Source: Acidovorax sp.
GTDB taxonomy: Bacteria > Pseudomonadota > Gammaproteobacteria > Burkholderiales > Burkholderiaceae_C
NCBI RefSeq assembly: GCF_016783915.1
Contig: NZ_JADHVT010000007.1
Span: 1 to 64,000 of the forward strand
Direction: 5' to 3'
Length of the DNA: 64,000 nt
Positions within the stretch are counted from its first letter, which is position 1. Each line of letters begins with the position of its first letter. A program made the position numbers and the translations under genes. Below the pieces are notes generated by a model. The model did no database searches and was not told the DNA's origin. It was given only the letters and a program-made list of their open reading frames with translations. This document shows positions 15,970-24,594 of this stretch, in pieces.

Positions 15970-16757
15970 ATGGAAGAGGCTGCTGCAGGCATGGTGTGCA
16001 CCCGCTCGACCATCTCCTGCGCAAACTCCACAAAGGCCTGGCTGCCCTTGGCGGCCGGGTCAAACACCACACCGGGCAGCCCGTAGCTGGGCGCCTCGGC
16101 CAGGCGCACGTTGCGCGGGATCACGCTGTTGAACACCTTGTCGCCAAAGTGGCCCTTGAGCTGGTCGCTGACCTGCTGTTGCAGCGTGATGCGCGGGTCG
16201 AACATCACGCGCAGCAGGCCGATGATCTGCAGGTCGGTATTGAGGTTGGCGTGCACCTGCTTGATGGTGTTGACCAGGTCGGTCAGGCCTTCCAGCGCAA
16301 AGTATTCGCACTGCATGGGCACGATCACGCCGTGTGCGCTGCACAGGCCGTTGAGGGTGAGCATGGAGAGTGACGGCGGGCAGTCAATGAGCACAAAGTC
16401 GTAGTCGGAATCGGCCTCGGCCAGGGCGGCCTTCAGGCGCTTTTCGCGGTGCTCCAGCGCCACCAGCTCCACCTCGGCACCCGCCAGTTCGCGGTTGGCG
16501 CCCAGCACCCAGTAGCCACATTTTTCCGACAGCACGGCCGCCTCTTTGACCGAGGCGGATTCGAGCAGCACGTCGTACACCGTGAGGTCGAGGCTGCGCT
16601 TGTCCACGCCCGAGCCCATGGTGGCGTTGCCCTGCGGGTCCAGGTCCACCATCAGCACACGCTGGCCGATCTTGGCCAGCCCGGCGGCGAGGTTGACGGT
16701 GGTGGTGGTCTTGCCAACGCCACCCTTCTGGTTGGCAACGCAAAAGATTTTGGCCAT
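15945..16757 (-). CDS. parA: Chromosome-partitioning ATPase ParA
   Basis: A 270-residue Soj-type ParA. The deviant Walker A motif KGGVGKTTTTVNLA is at residues 11-24, with the signature Lys pair, followed by Walker A' (VLMVDLDPQGNA) and Walker B (YDFVLIDCPPSL). It has no N-terminal DNA-binding extension, so it is a chromosomal-type ParA. It binds DNA as an ATP dimer and is stripped by ParB, moving parS-ParB complexes. It lies downstream of mnmG, rsmG and lysE, the classic origin-proximal order. The extreme C-terminal Ala/Met-rich codons overlap a dispersed repeat, so the last residues (AAASSMTKMAAGA) may derive from it. Confidence 0.95.
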   Translation of the reverse strand: MAKIFCVANQKGGVGKTTTTVNLAAGLAKIGQRVLMVDLDPQGNATMGSGVDKRSLDLTVYDVLLESASVKEAAVLSEKCGYWVLGANRELAGAEVELVALEHREKRLKAALAEADSDYDFVLIDCPPSLSMLTLNGLCSAHGVIVPMQCEYFALEGLTDLVNTIKQVHANLNTDLQIIGLLRVMFDPRITLQQQVSDQLKGHFGDKVFNSVIPRNVRLAEAPSYGLPGVVFDPAAKGSQAFVEFAQEMVERVHTMPAAASSMTKMAAGA

Positions 16758-16793
16758 GTGGGTGTTGCAGTCCGTGTTGTTGTCGTTGTTGTT

Positions 16794-17408
16794 TTATTTG
16801 GAGATGGCCAGCTTGATGCCAAAGCCGATCAGAAAGACGCCCGCCACTTTCTCCAGCACGCGGCCGATGCGCGGGTTGGCGCGCATGCGCTCGGCCACGT
16901 GGTGCGTGAGCAGCACGGCGACCAGCCCGTAGACAAACGTCAGCACCGCGACCGTGGCCGCCATCACACCAAAAGTCAGCAGCCCCTGATGCCGGGCCGG
17001 GTCCACAAACAGCGGAAAAAACGCCATGTAGAACACGATGGCCTTGGGGTTGAGCAAGGTGATGAGCCCGGCCTGCTTGAAATAGTGGCGCGGCTGGATG
17101 TTGAGGATGGGTTGTGCGCCGGGTTTGGCCGTGACCATCTTGAAACCCAGCCACGCCAGGTAGGCGGCCCCCAGCCACTGCACCGCGTGGAAGGCCGTGG
17201 GGTAGGTGGCGAGCAACGCAGCCACACCAGCCACTGCCGCCCACATCAGCACCTGGTCGCCCGCAATCACGCCCATGGTGGCCGCTAGGCCGCCGCGAAT
17301 ACCACCCTTGCTGGTGGAGGTGATGAGCGCCAGATTGCCAGGGCCCGGAATAAGCAGGAACAACACGATGGCGGCGACAAAGGCGCCGTAGTCTGCGATG
17401 CCGAACAT
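16794..17408 (-). CDS. LysE family translocator
   Basis: A 204-residue inner-membrane exporter with six hydrophobic segments. The N-terminal family motif is present (FLLIPGPGNLALITSTSKGGIRGG), as is the GAAYLAWLGFKMV segment and the central LNPKAIVFYMAFFPLFV motif, which is typical of RhtB/LysE transporters. These export amino acids or homoserine-lactone-like compounds by proton exchange; the substrate is not predictable. It lies between rsmG and parA, 36 bp before parA, so it may be co-transcribed with the segregation genes. Confidence 0.88.
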   Translation of the reverse strand: MFGIADYGAFVAAIVLFLLIPGPGNLALITSTSKGGIRGGLAATMGVIAGDQVLMWAAVAGVAALLATYPTAFHAVQWLGAAYLAWLGFKMVTAKPGAQPILNIQPRHYFKQAGLITLLNPKAIVFYMAFFPLFVDPARHQGLLTFGVMAATVAVLTFVYGLVAVLLTHHVAERMRANPRIGRVLEKVAGVFLIGFGIKLAISK

Positions 17409-17516
17409 GGTTTCTCCTGGTGCGCGGGGAGGGTGCGACCGAAAGATGCACCCGGGTGAGGAGCCGAGTTTACGCGAGCCCCCTGCCCCACCCGCCGAAA
17501 AGTCAGCGCCCCGAGA

Positions 17517-18200
17517 TCAGGCGGGCTTCATCCAAATGATGCAGCGCTCCGCGTCCAGGCCCGGCACCGTGAGCTGTTCCACGTGAAACACCGCCACATC
17601 TCCAGGTAGCGCAGCGATTTCCTCATGGGGGTGTTTGCCTTTCATAGCCAGCCACGCGCCGTGGGGCACTGCCAGTGCGCTGCGCGACCATGTCACGAAG
17701 TCTGGCAACGAGGCAAACGCGCGGCAGCTGATGACATCGAACGGCGTGCTCAGCGTCTCGACCCGTGCATGCACGCCGTGCAGGTTGCGCAGCTTGAGCG
17801 CCACTGCTGTCTGCTGGATGAAGGCCGCCTTCTTGCCCACGGTGTCCACGCAGCTCACATCCACATCAGGGCAGCAGATGGCAAACACCACACCGGGCAG
17901 GCCGCCGCCCGATCCGACATCCAGCAGCTTCACCGCCGCCAGCCCACCCTGCTGCAGGCCCGCGACATGCCGCCGCAGCGGCGCCACGGCGGCCAGACTG
18001 TCCAGCAGGTGGTGCGTCATCATCTCCTGCGGGTCACGCACAGCAGTCAGGTTGTAGACCTTGTTCCACTTTTGCAGCAGCGCCAGGAAATCCATCAACA
18101 GGGAAACCTGCGCATCGCTCAGGCCCAGCGCCAGAGCGTCGACCCCGGCTTGCAATTGTTGGCGCAGGCTGTCGTGGTTGTTGTTCACCGCCATCGTCAT
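17517..18200 (-). CDS. rsmG: 16S rRNA (guanine527-N7)-methyltransferase RsmG
   Basis: A 227-residue enzyme (GidB) that methylates G527 in the 530 loop of 16S rRNA; loss gives low-level streptomycin resistance in many bacteria. The SAM-binding motif [17 protein letters not shown] is near residue 95, followed by [14 protein letters not shown] and the family stretch [14 protein letters not shown]. An N-terminal [21 protein letters not shown] motif is also characteristic. Its start overlaps the mnmG stop by 4 bp (ATGA), giving tight coupling. A perfect parS site lies within its last codons, where it encodes part of FHVEQL. Confidence 0.96.
   Translation of the reverse strand: MTMAVNNNHDSLRQQLQAGVDALALGLSDAQVSLLMDFLALLQKWNKVYNLTAVRDPQEMMTHHLLDSLAAVAPLRRHVAGLQQGGLAAVKLLDVGSGGGLPGVVFAICCPDVDVSCVDTVGKKAAFIQQTAVALKLRNLHGVHARVETLSTPFDVISCRAFASLPDFVTWSRSALAVPHGAWLAMKGKHPHEEIAALPGDVAVFHVEQLTVPGLDAERCIIWMKPA
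17575..17590. other. parS site 1 (exact consensus) within rsmG
   Basis: TGTTCCACGTGAAACA matches the 16-bp ParB-binding consensus TGTTNCACGTGAAACA exactly. It lies near the 3' end of rsmG, about 2.8 kb from parB. Confidence 0.9.
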
Positions 18201-20182
18201 GCCGCCACTTCGCCTTCTGCCTTGGATGGCATGGCGGGTGCCACGACGAACTCCTTGAACCCACCCTTTTTCAAATGCACCATCAGCAGCGAGATCGACG
18301 CAGGCGTAATGCCCGTGATGCGGGAGGCATGGCCCAGCGTCTCGGGCCGGTGGCGGGTGAGCACTTGGCGCGCCTCGATGCTCAAGGCCGTGACCTGCAT
18401 GTAGTCCAGATCGGGGGGCAGGCGCAGTTTTTCGAAATGCGCAGCACGCTCCACCTCGCCCTTCTGGCGGTCAATGTAGCCTGCGTACTTGGCGGCAATC
18501 TCCACCTGCTCCACCACCGGGTCACTCAGGTCACCCAGGGTTTCACGTGAAACATCGGCAGATGCGTACTTGCCATCATCCATGGACATCAGGTTGGCGT
18601 AGCTCACATCCGGGCGGCGCAGCAGCTCGAACAGGTTGTATTCATGCTCGATGCTCTTGCCCAACACCCGCTCCGATTCGGCGGCAGGCAGGTTGCGGGG
18701 GTTCACCCAGGTGGCCTTCAGGCGTTCTGTTTCACGTGAAACCGCATCGCGTTTGCGGCTGAACGCATCCCAGCGCGCGTCGTCCACCAAGCCCATCTTG
18801 CGGCCCGCTTCGGTCAGGCGCATGTCCGCGTTGTCCTCGCGCAGCTGCAGGCGGAACTCGGCCCGGCTGGTGAACATGCGGTAGGGCTCGGTCACTCCCT
18901 TGGTGATCAGGTCGTCTACGAGCACGCCCAGGTAGGCTTCATCGCGGCCGGGCAGCCAGGCGACTTCCCCCCGGCACTGCAGCGCAGCGTTGATGCCCGC
19001 GAACAGGCCCTGGGCTGCCGCCTCTTCATAGCCCGTGGTGCCGTTGATCTGCCCAGCAAAGAACAAGCCCTGGATCTGGCGGGTCTCGAAGCTGCTCTTG
19101 AGCGAGCGCGGGTCGAAGTAGTCGTACTCGATGGCGTAGCCGGGGCGCAGGATGTGCGCGTTCTCCAAGCCCTTCATGCTGCGCACTAGGTCGTACTGAA
19201 TGTCGAACGGCAAACTCGTGCTGATGCCGTTGGGGTAATACTCGTGCGTGGTCAGGCCCTCGGGCTCCAGAAAAATCTGGTGGCTGTCCTTGTCGGCAAA
19301 ACGGTTGATCTTGTCTTCCACACTGGGGCAGTAGCGTGGGCCCACGCCCTCGATCTTGCCGGTGAACATGGGGCTGCGGTCAAAGCCGCTGCGGATGATC
19401 TCGTGCGTGCGCTCGTTGGTGTGGGTGACCCAGCAGGGCACCTGCTTCGGGTGCATGGCGGCACTACCCATGAAACTGAAAACGGGCACCGTGCCCTCGT
19501 TCACGCCGCCGGGCATGCCGTCTCCAGGCTGCTCGGTGCACTTCGAGAAGTCGATGCTGCGCCCGTCGATGCGGGGCGGCGTGCCGGTCTTGAGGCGGCC
19601 CTGCGGCAGCTTCAGCTCCTTGAGGCGCGCCGACAGCGACACCGCCGGCGGGTCCCCTGCCCGACCGGCCGCGTAGTTGTTCAGGCCCACATGGATCTTG
19701 CCGTCCAGAAAGGTGCCCGCCGTGAGCACCACGGTGCGGCTGCGGAAGCGGATGCCCACCTGCGTCACGGCGCCCACCACGCGGTCGCCCTCCACCATCA
19801 GGTCGTCCACCGCCTGCTGGAACAGCCACAGGTTGGGCTGGTTCTCCAGCATGCGGCGGATGGCGGCCTTGTACAGAATGCGGTCGGCCTGGGCGCGCGT
19901 GGCGCGCACCGCAGGGCCCTTGGAGCTGTTGAGAATGCGGAACTGAATACCGCCCTCGTCCGTGGCCAGGGCCATGGCGCCACCCAGCGCATCCACCTCT
20001 TTCACCAGGTGGCCCTTGCCGATGCCACCAATGCTGGGGTTGCAGCTCATCTGCCCCAGCGTCTCGATGTTGTGGGTCAGCAGCAGCGTTTTACTGCCCA
20101 TGCGCGCGGCGGCCAGCGCGGCCTCGGTGCCTGCATGGCCACCGCCGACAACGATCACATCAAATTCCTGGGGGTACAACAT
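18197..20182 (-). CDS. mnmG: tRNA uridine-5-carboxymethylaminomethyl modification enzyme MnmG
   Basis: A 661-residue FAD enzyme (GidA). With MnmE it adds the carboxymethylaminomethyl group to U34 of certain tRNAs. The start at 20182 ([20 protein letters not shown]) gives the FAD-binding [10 protein letters not shown] motif at the expected place; the frame stays open for nearly 100 codons upstream but that stretch has no family similarity. Other landmarks are [13 protein letters not shown], the Cys-containing CTEQPGDG region and the C-terminal helical domain ending with [14 protein letters not shown]. It heads the run mnmG-rsmG-lysE-parA. Two parS sites are embedded in its 3' half, encoded without disturbing the frame. 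Confidence 0.97.
   Translation of the reverse strand: MLYPQEFDVIVVGGGHAGTEAALAAARMGSKTLLLTHNIETLGQMSCNPSIGGIGKGHLVKEVDALGGAMALATDEGGIQFRILNSSKGPAVRATRAQADRILYKAAIRRMLENQPNLWLFQQAVDDLMVEGDRVVGAVTQVGIRFRSRTVVLTAGTFLDGKIHVGLNNYAAGRAGDPPAVSLSARLKELKLPQGRLKTGTPPRIDGRSIDFSKCTEQPGDGMPGGVNEGTVPVFSFMGSAAMHPKQVPCWVTHTNERTHEIIRSGFDRSPMFTGKIEGVGPRYCPSVEDKINRFADKDSHQIFLEPEGLTTHEYYPNGISTSLPFDIQYDLVRSMKGLENAHILRPGYAIEYDYFDPRSLKSSFETRQIQGLFFAGQINGTTGYEEAAAQGLFAGINAALQCRGEVAWLPGRDEAYLGVLVDDLITKGVTEPYRMFTSRAEFRLQLREDNADMRLTEAGRKMGLVDDARWDAFSRKRDAVSRETERLKATWVNPRNLPAAESERVLGKSIEHEYNLFELLRRPDVSYANLMSMDDGKYASADVSRETLGDLSDPVVEQVEIAAKYAGYIDRQKGEVERAAHFEKLRLPPDLDYMQVTALSIEARQVLTRHRPETLGHASRITGITPASISLLMVHLKKGGFKEFVVAPAMPSKAEGEVAA
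18539..18554. other. parS site 2 within mnmG
   Basis: GGTTTCACGTGAAACA matches the parS consensus at 15 of 16 positions (first T replaced by G), with the full 14-bp palindromic core GTTTCACGTGAAAC. Confidence 0.82.
18728..18743. other. parS site 3 within mnmG
   Basis: TGTTTCACGTGAAACC matches the parS consensus at 15 of 16 positions (last A replaced by C), with the complete palindromic core. Confidence 0.82.
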
Positions 20183-20402
20183 GGGGACACTCCGGGGCCT
20201 GGCGGGCCCGACAATCAAAACACCCGGTGCGCTAGGGTGCCCTGTCAAAGGCGCCGCACACCGGCCTTGCTGGCGGCGGGCGCACCTGGCGCCCCAGCAG
20301 GCAACCCGCGATTTTCCCACTTTGCGCAGACCGTGTCTGTTTCTACGCCCCTCACCCTCTTCCTGACCCAGGTGCTCGGCCCGCCACCGACAGCCGTATA
20401 GA

Positions 20403-21030
20403 CATGGTGGACCAGCGCTCAGTGCCTGCAGCTGCAACGCAGCCAGCCACTGCTTCGAGCCGGCGAGCACTGGCGGCACCTGTGGAGCGCGGCGACTGTA
20501 CTACCTGGACCGCGACAGGGCGGAGTCCAACAAGAAATTCTTTCTGGACGGTGCCCTGTTCTGGCCCATCACCCCCACACTGCGCCAGCAGCCGGCGATG
20601 TTTCACGTGGAACCCATGGAAGACGGTGTGGTGTGGGCTCTGCCCTTGCCCACTGATCAGGAAGTACCACGAACCTGCGCAGGCTGGACACCATGGATGG
20701 CACTGGACCACGGCGCGCAGTGCACCCTGCTCGACGGCAAAATGTAGCGCGTGCAAGAGTTTCTGCAGTTCCGCTGCCCGCCAGCGCTACACCAGTTTGC
20801 TGGACTAGACCACCGAAGCCTAGCCCCCAAGGCCCTGCCAACCGATTGGGCCCAGGTGCGCGATCAATGGAATGCTGCCAACCTGTGGCGGGCTCTGCTC
20901 AGTCTGGTTTTGTTCATCACGGCACTGTGCACTCTGGCAATTCGCTCGACGTCTCTAGCCCCCCGCCGACATCATCAGCCGTCGCTGCTGAATCGGTGCG
21001 GCGTACGCTATCCAGATCGGCAACCCAAGC
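20403..21030 (+). pseudogene. Remnant of an unrecognised membrane-protein gene
   Basis: Between mnmG and the convergent SGNH hydrolase gene, one forward frame (phase of 20499) reads as protein-like sequence: [20 protein letters not shown], then TPTLRQQPAMFHVEPMEDG, LDHGAQCTLLDGKM, a TAG at 20745, and directly after it in the same frame RVQEFLQFRCPPALHQFAG, ending in a hydrophobic LWRALLSLVLFITALCTLAI segment. The TAG looks like a nonsense change of a TGG codon. Upstream of 20499 the coding signal moves to another phase, indicating a frameshift, and I find no good start. The original function is not recognisable. A parS-like site lies in the middle. Confidence 0.55.
20599..20614. other. parS-like site 4
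   Basis: Read on the minus strand, GGTTCCACGTGAAACA matches TGTTNCACGTGAAACA at all but the first position. It lies in the decayed gene beyond mnmG, about 1.9 kb from site 3. Confidence 0.68.
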
Positions 21031-21050
21031 CACGAAGGAGCATTCGTAGC

Positions 21051-22340
21051 TCAGCGGAATTTCTCGAGCGGTATGCTCTCCACCATTCGCGCATAGCCGA
21101 GATCATTCAGATGCAGGCTGTCTGCGTCGCGGTATGTAGCGAGGATGCGCGAGGGCTCGGACGGGTCACGCACTGCAGCATCAAAATCAAACACACCTGC
21201 AACTTCGGTATTGGTCCGAATCCAGGTATTTACCGCCTGGCGCATTTCCTCCCCCGCGTCAGAGAAATACACGTGGCCCTTGAAAGGCGTCAACGTAGCA
21301 AGGTACACCTGAACTCCTGCAGCCTTCCCAGCGGCCACCGCCGCCGCAAGACTGGCGATAACCTCCGCCGCATTCGCCTTCTCATCCGGTGTCCAGGCCT
21401 GCTGAAAACCAATGTCGTTGATGCCCATCTGTACGATGGCATGCGTCACGCCCGACACCCCCAGCACATCGCGCCGAAAGCGCTCAACGCCCTTCAAGCC
21501 AAACCGGTCATGCAACCAGCGGTTACCTCCCAGCCCTGCGTTGACCACCGACACCGGAGCGCCTGTGCCAGCCTTGAGCAAGCGCGAAGACAACAGATCG
21601 GGATAACGTTGGTGTGCGCCCAAAGTGGAGCCATTGCCGTCGGTCAGCGAATCGCCGAAAGCCACCACCACGCGGGCGGGGCCCTTCTTGTACACATCAA
21701 TCGCGCTCATCCAATGCCACGATGTGAGCAGGTTATCAGCGGCGGACGGCATGGTCGCCGCACTGCTCAAATCACCAGAGGCCAAGTGCTGGACTGCGTT
21801 CGCGTACCTGTGCGCCGTGGTGGAATCGGCCACCTCCCGCACATACACACTCACTGCCAAGTTGCCGCCGTCGGGCACGCGGATCGATACCCTGTCACTC
21901 CAGACCTCGCCACCGGCAGGGATCGAAACAGACTCTCTCCCCTGGAAAGTTAGTGCCACATCAGTCGCTACGTCCACCGATCCCTCCCCGGTGCTCAGGG
22001 CCACTCGCACACGCGCCAACGGCACAGACGCCTTGCCATGCAGGTTGCTAAACTTGATGCGCACCTGGTCACCGCCCAGCGACAGGTGTGCGGTCTGCCG
22101 CAACGTCTGATTCTGGAAAACCGTACTGGCGGGCGGCGGTATGTCAAGAAAGCGCACGTCTTCCTTCAGGTCGCTCACAACACCCAGCCATGTTCCTACA
22201 GGCTTAGCCTCTTCAGGCGGGGGCGCATCGCCACCGGAACCACCCCCGCCACAACCGGTCAGCCCGCCTGCGGCCAGGGCCCCGAGTGCCGACAGAACAA
22301 ATCGCCGATTGGTACGCATCCAGTTTTTCACAGACTGCAT
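21051..22340 (-). CDS. SGNH/GDSL-type esterase lipoprotein
   Basis: A 429-residue exported enzyme. The N-terminus has paired Arg residues (NRRFVLSALGALAAGG) and a lipobox LTGC followed by a glycine/serine linker. Residues about 45-200 form a beta-rich accessory domain. The catalytic part then shows block I GDSLTDG (nucleophile Ser), block II NAGLGGNRW with its Gly, block III GINDIGF with its Asn, and block V DADSLHLND with the Asp and His. These define an SGNH hydrolase acting on ester-linked substrates, either polysaccharide acetyl groups or lipids. Codon choice in this gene is less GC-rich than its neighbours. It is convergent with the decayed gene and appears monocistronic. Confidence 0.85.
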   Translation of the reverse strand: MQSVKNWMRTNRRFVLSALGALAAGGLTGCGGGGSGGDAPPPEEAKPVGTWLGVVSDLKEDVRFLDIPPPASTVFQNQTLRQTAHLSLGGDQVRIKFSNLHGKASVPLARVRVALSTGEGSVDVATDVALTFQGRESVSIPAGGEVWSDRVSIRVPDGGNLAVSVYVREVADSTTAHRYANAVQHLASGDLSSAATMPSAADNLLTSWHWMSAIDVYKKGPARVVVAFGDSLTDGNGSTLGAHQRYPDLLSSRLLKAGTGAPVSVVNAGLGGNRWLHDRFGLKGVERFRRDVLGVSGVTHAIVQMGINDIGFQQAWTPDEKANAAEVIASLAAAVAAGKAAGVQVYLATLTPFKGHVYFSDAGEEMRQAVNTWIRTNTEVAGVFDFDAAVRDPSEPSRILATYRDADSLHLNDLGYARMVESIPLEKFR

Positions 22341-22470
22341 TGCAAGTGGTCCTTTATATGATCACCGTGAATCGGTGTGCCCGAGTCTATGGCGTGTTGC
22401 CCACCATTTTCCTCGCCCCGTCCATCCCGCAGGATTCCTGCTGCGCGCCTGTGATTCAATCGCAGGCACC

Positions 22471-23079
22471 ATGCCCCAGACCACCACCCCCTCCCTCCTC
22501 ATCTTCGCGGGCAGCACCCGCCAGCAATCCTTCAACCGCAAACTGGCCCACGCCACCGCTGCCATTGCGCGCGATGCGGGTGCGCAGGTCACGCTGATGG
22601 AGCTGTCCGACTTCAATATCCCGCTGTACAACGCCGACCTCGAATCCCAGGGCACACCGGCCGATGTAATCCGGCTCAAGGAAATCCTCTGGCAACACCC
22701 GGCCTGGATCATCTGCTCGCCCGAGTACAACGGCAGCTACACCGCCCTGCTCAAGAACACCATCGACTGGGCCTCCAGCCCCGTCAAGGGCAACCCCGAT
22801 TGGCAGGACGGTGGCAAGAGTTTTCGCGGCAAGGTCGTGGGCATGCTGAGTGCCTCGCCGGGCGCCCTGGGCGGCCTGCGCTCGCAAAGCCACCTGGCGC
22901 CCCTGCTGATCAACGCCGAATGCTGGCTCGCACCCAAGGCGTTTGCGCTGGGCTCAGCCGGCAGCGCGTTTGACGACAGCGGCGCCCTCATCCAGCCAGC
23001 CCACCGCGACCGCGTGCGCGCCGTAGTGGACCAGGTGCTGTGGGCGGCCAGCCGCCTGCAGCCCGCCAACGGCCAATAA
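22471..23079 (+). CDS. NADPH-dependent FMN reductase (ArsH/ChrR-like)
   Basis: A 202-residue flavodoxin-fold protein. The start at 22471 (MPQTTTPSLLIFAGSTRQQS) puts the phosphate-binding GSTRxxSFNRKLA loop at residue 14. The second flavin loop SPEYNGSYTALLKNTIDW and the later GKVVGMLSASPGALGGLR are diagnostic for the family. Members reduce quinones, chromate or azo compounds with NAD(P)H and guard against oxidative stress. The open frame upstream of 22471 has no family similarity. It is followed 12 bp later by a Cys-cluster protein on the same strand. Confidence 0.88.
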   Translation: MPQTTTPSLLIFAGSTRQQSFNRKLAHATAAIARDAGAQVTLMELSDFNIPLYNADLESQGTPADVIRLKEILWQHPAWIICSPEYNGSYTALLKNTIDWASSPVKGNPDWQDGGKSFRGKVVGMLSASPGALGGLRSQSHLAPLLINAECWLAPKAFALGSAGSAFDDSGALIQPAHRDRVRAVVDQVLWAASRLQPANGQ

Positions 23080-23091
23080 GGCCGCCCGCCC

Positions 23092-23358
23092 GTGGACTGC
23101 CGCCCCGGTTGCGGCGCCTGCTGCACCGCCCCCTCCATCAGCTCGCCCATCCCCGGTATGCCACTGGGCAAGCCGGCCGGGGTGCGCTGCATTCAGCTGG
23201 GGGACGATGCGCGCTGCCGCATCTTTGGGCAGCCCGGGCGCCCGGCGGTGTGCGCGGGGCTGATGCCCTCTGCCGAGATGTGCGGCAGCAGCCAGGCGCA
23301 CGCCATGCACTACCTGTCGAGGCTGGAATCGCTGACGCAGCCAGCCCCGCGCCCGTAG
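23092..23358 (+). CDS. YkgJ-like zinc/iron-chelating cysteine-cluster protein
   Basis: An 88-residue protein that starts with GTG. The conserved Cys set is visible: CRPGCGACC at the N-terminus, then [23 protein letters not shown] and a last Cys in AEMCGSS, matching the short form of the YkgJ (UPF0153/CxxCxxCC) family thought to bind Zn or an iron-sulfur cluster. The function is unknown. It lies 12 bp after the FMN reductase gene on the same strand, which suggests a shared transcript. It is followed by a dispersed palindromic repeat. Confidence 0.8.
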   Translation: MDCRPGCGACCTAPSISSPIPGMPLGKPAGVRCIQLGDDARCRIFGQPGRPAVCAGLMPSAEMCGSSQAHAMHYLSRLESLTQPAPRP

Positions 23359-23410
23359 CCTGTCCCCCTGTGCCTCGGAGGGACACTGCAGGCGTTTCAA
23401 GCCCCAAAGA

Positions 23411-23460
23411 GAACTCAAGCGCTAGTGCCACATGCACTAGCAGCTATAAAAACGATAGTT
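23411..23460. repeat. Dispersed intergenic palindromic repeat, copy 4
   Basis: Reverse orientation. On the minus strand it reads TATAGCTGCTAGTGCATGTG and then GCACTAGCGCTTGAGTT. Both half-blocks are well preserved. Confidence 0.75.
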
Positions 23461-23471
23461 CCAAGCCTGGC

Positions 23472-23498
23472 TGTCACAAACCGCAGGTGTGCGCCGTC
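23472..23498 (+). promoter_or_regulatory. ECF41-type promoter of the sigma-factor gene
   Basis: TGTCACA, exactly 16 nt, then CGTC, located 34 bp before the sigma-factor ATG. This matches the target motif reported for ECF41 sigma factors and implies autoregulation. Confidence 0.82.
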
Positions 23499-23532
23499 TG
23501 TGCTTCACTGAAAGCACTCCACCGCCGTTGCC

Positions 23533-24408
23533 ATGACCACCACCGACCCGTTCACCACCCTGCGCCCCCGCCTCTTCGGCATTGCCTACCGCATGCTGGG
23601 CGTGCGGGCCGATGCCGAGGATGTGCTGCAGGACGCCTGGCTGCGCTGGAGCCGCACCGACGCCAGCACCCTGCAATCGGCCGAGGCCTGGCTGGTGACC
23701 ATCGTCACTCGGCTGTCCATTGACCGGCTGCGCGCGCTCAAGGCCGAGCGCGAGGCCTATGTGGGCTGGTGGCTGCCTGAGCCGCTGGTGGAGCTGGACG
23801 CGCACACGCCCGAGTCGGCGGCGGAACTGGCGGGCGAGCTGTCGGTGGCCTTTATGTATGTGCTGGAGCGGCTGGGGCCGGAGGAGCGCGCGGCCTTTTT
23901 GCTGCGCCAGGTGTTCGACTACGACTACCCCGAGATCGCCGCCCAGCTGGGCAAGACCGAGGCCAGCTGCCGCCAGATGGTGCACCGCGCCAGCGAGCGC
24001 GTGCAGCAGGCGCGCACCCGCTTTGAGGTGCCGCAGGCGGTGCACCACCAGCTGCTGCAACGCTTCATGAATGCCGCCCAAAGCGGCGACCGCCACGCCA
24101 TCGAGGCGCTGCTGAGCGAAGACGCCCAGCTCATCGGCGACGGCGGCGGCATCGTGCCCTCGTTCCCCAAGCCGCTGGTGGGGCCGTTTCGCATCACCAA
24201 CCTGTACTGGGCGCTGTTCCGCCGCCTGGGCGCGCAAGTGGTGTACCGCATGGCACTCATCAACGGCGAGCCGGGCCTGCTGCGCTATGTGGACGGGCGC
24301 ATCGAGTCGGCCCAGGCGTTCGTGACCGATGGCAAGCGCATCGTGGCCATCTACGCGGTGCGCAACCCGGAGAAGCTGGCGGGCATTCCGGCCACGCTGC
24401 CGCTGTAA
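23533..24408 (+). CDS. ECF41-family RNA polymerase sigma factor with fused SnoaL-like domain
   Basis: A 291-residue sigma factor. Region 2 (residues about 10-75) contains RLFGIAYRMLGVRADAEDVLQDAW; region 4 (about 110-160) contains GPEERAAFLLRQVFDYDYPEIAAQLG and an HTH. The C-terminal 130 residues are a SnoaL-like domain that controls activity in cis rather than through an anti-sigma factor. Three ECF41 hallmarks are present: WLPEP in the linker, DGGG in the SnoaL part (LIGDGGGIVPS) and a C-terminal NPEKL variant of NPDKL. The partner carboxymuconolactone-decarboxylase-like gene follows 186 bp downstream, and both genes have matching ECF41 promoters, a self-contained regulon. The inducing signal is unknown. 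Confidence 0.94.
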   Translation: MTTTDPFTTLRPRLFGIAYRMLGVRADAEDVLQDAWLRWSRTDASTLQSAEAWLVTIVTRLSIDRLRALKAEREAYVGWWLPEPLVELDAHTPESAAELAGELSVAFMYVLERLGPEERAAFLLRQVFDYDYPEIAAQLGKTEASCRQMVHRASERVQQARTRFEVPQAVHHQLLQRFMNAAQSGDRHAIEALLSEDAQLIGDGGGIVPSFPKPLVGPFRITNLYWALFRRLGAQVVYRMALINGEPGLLRYVDGRIESAQAFVTDGKRIVAIYAVRNPEKLAGIPATLPL

Positions 24409-24476
24409 AGGCACGCGCACACCACCACGCGGGCAACTCAGGCGAGTGCGCCAGGGCAGAAAAAACGCAGGACCCC

Positions 24477-24503
24477 TGTCACAACCCGGCACGGCGCAGC
24501 GTC
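24477..24503 (+). promoter_or_regulatory. ECF41-type promoter of the decarboxylase-like gene
   Basis: TGTCACA, exactly 16 nt, then CGTC, 91 bp before the ATG of the alkylhydroperoxidase-like gene. It is identical in spacing and core bases to the promoter before the sigma gene. Confidence 0.82.
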
Positions 24504-24594
24504 TTGAAGGGTATGGAAGACGGCATCAAGGCGACACGCCCGCGCCGTCTTTCACGCCCGTTTTCAACCCACTGCCATGACCCAGGAGTTATCC

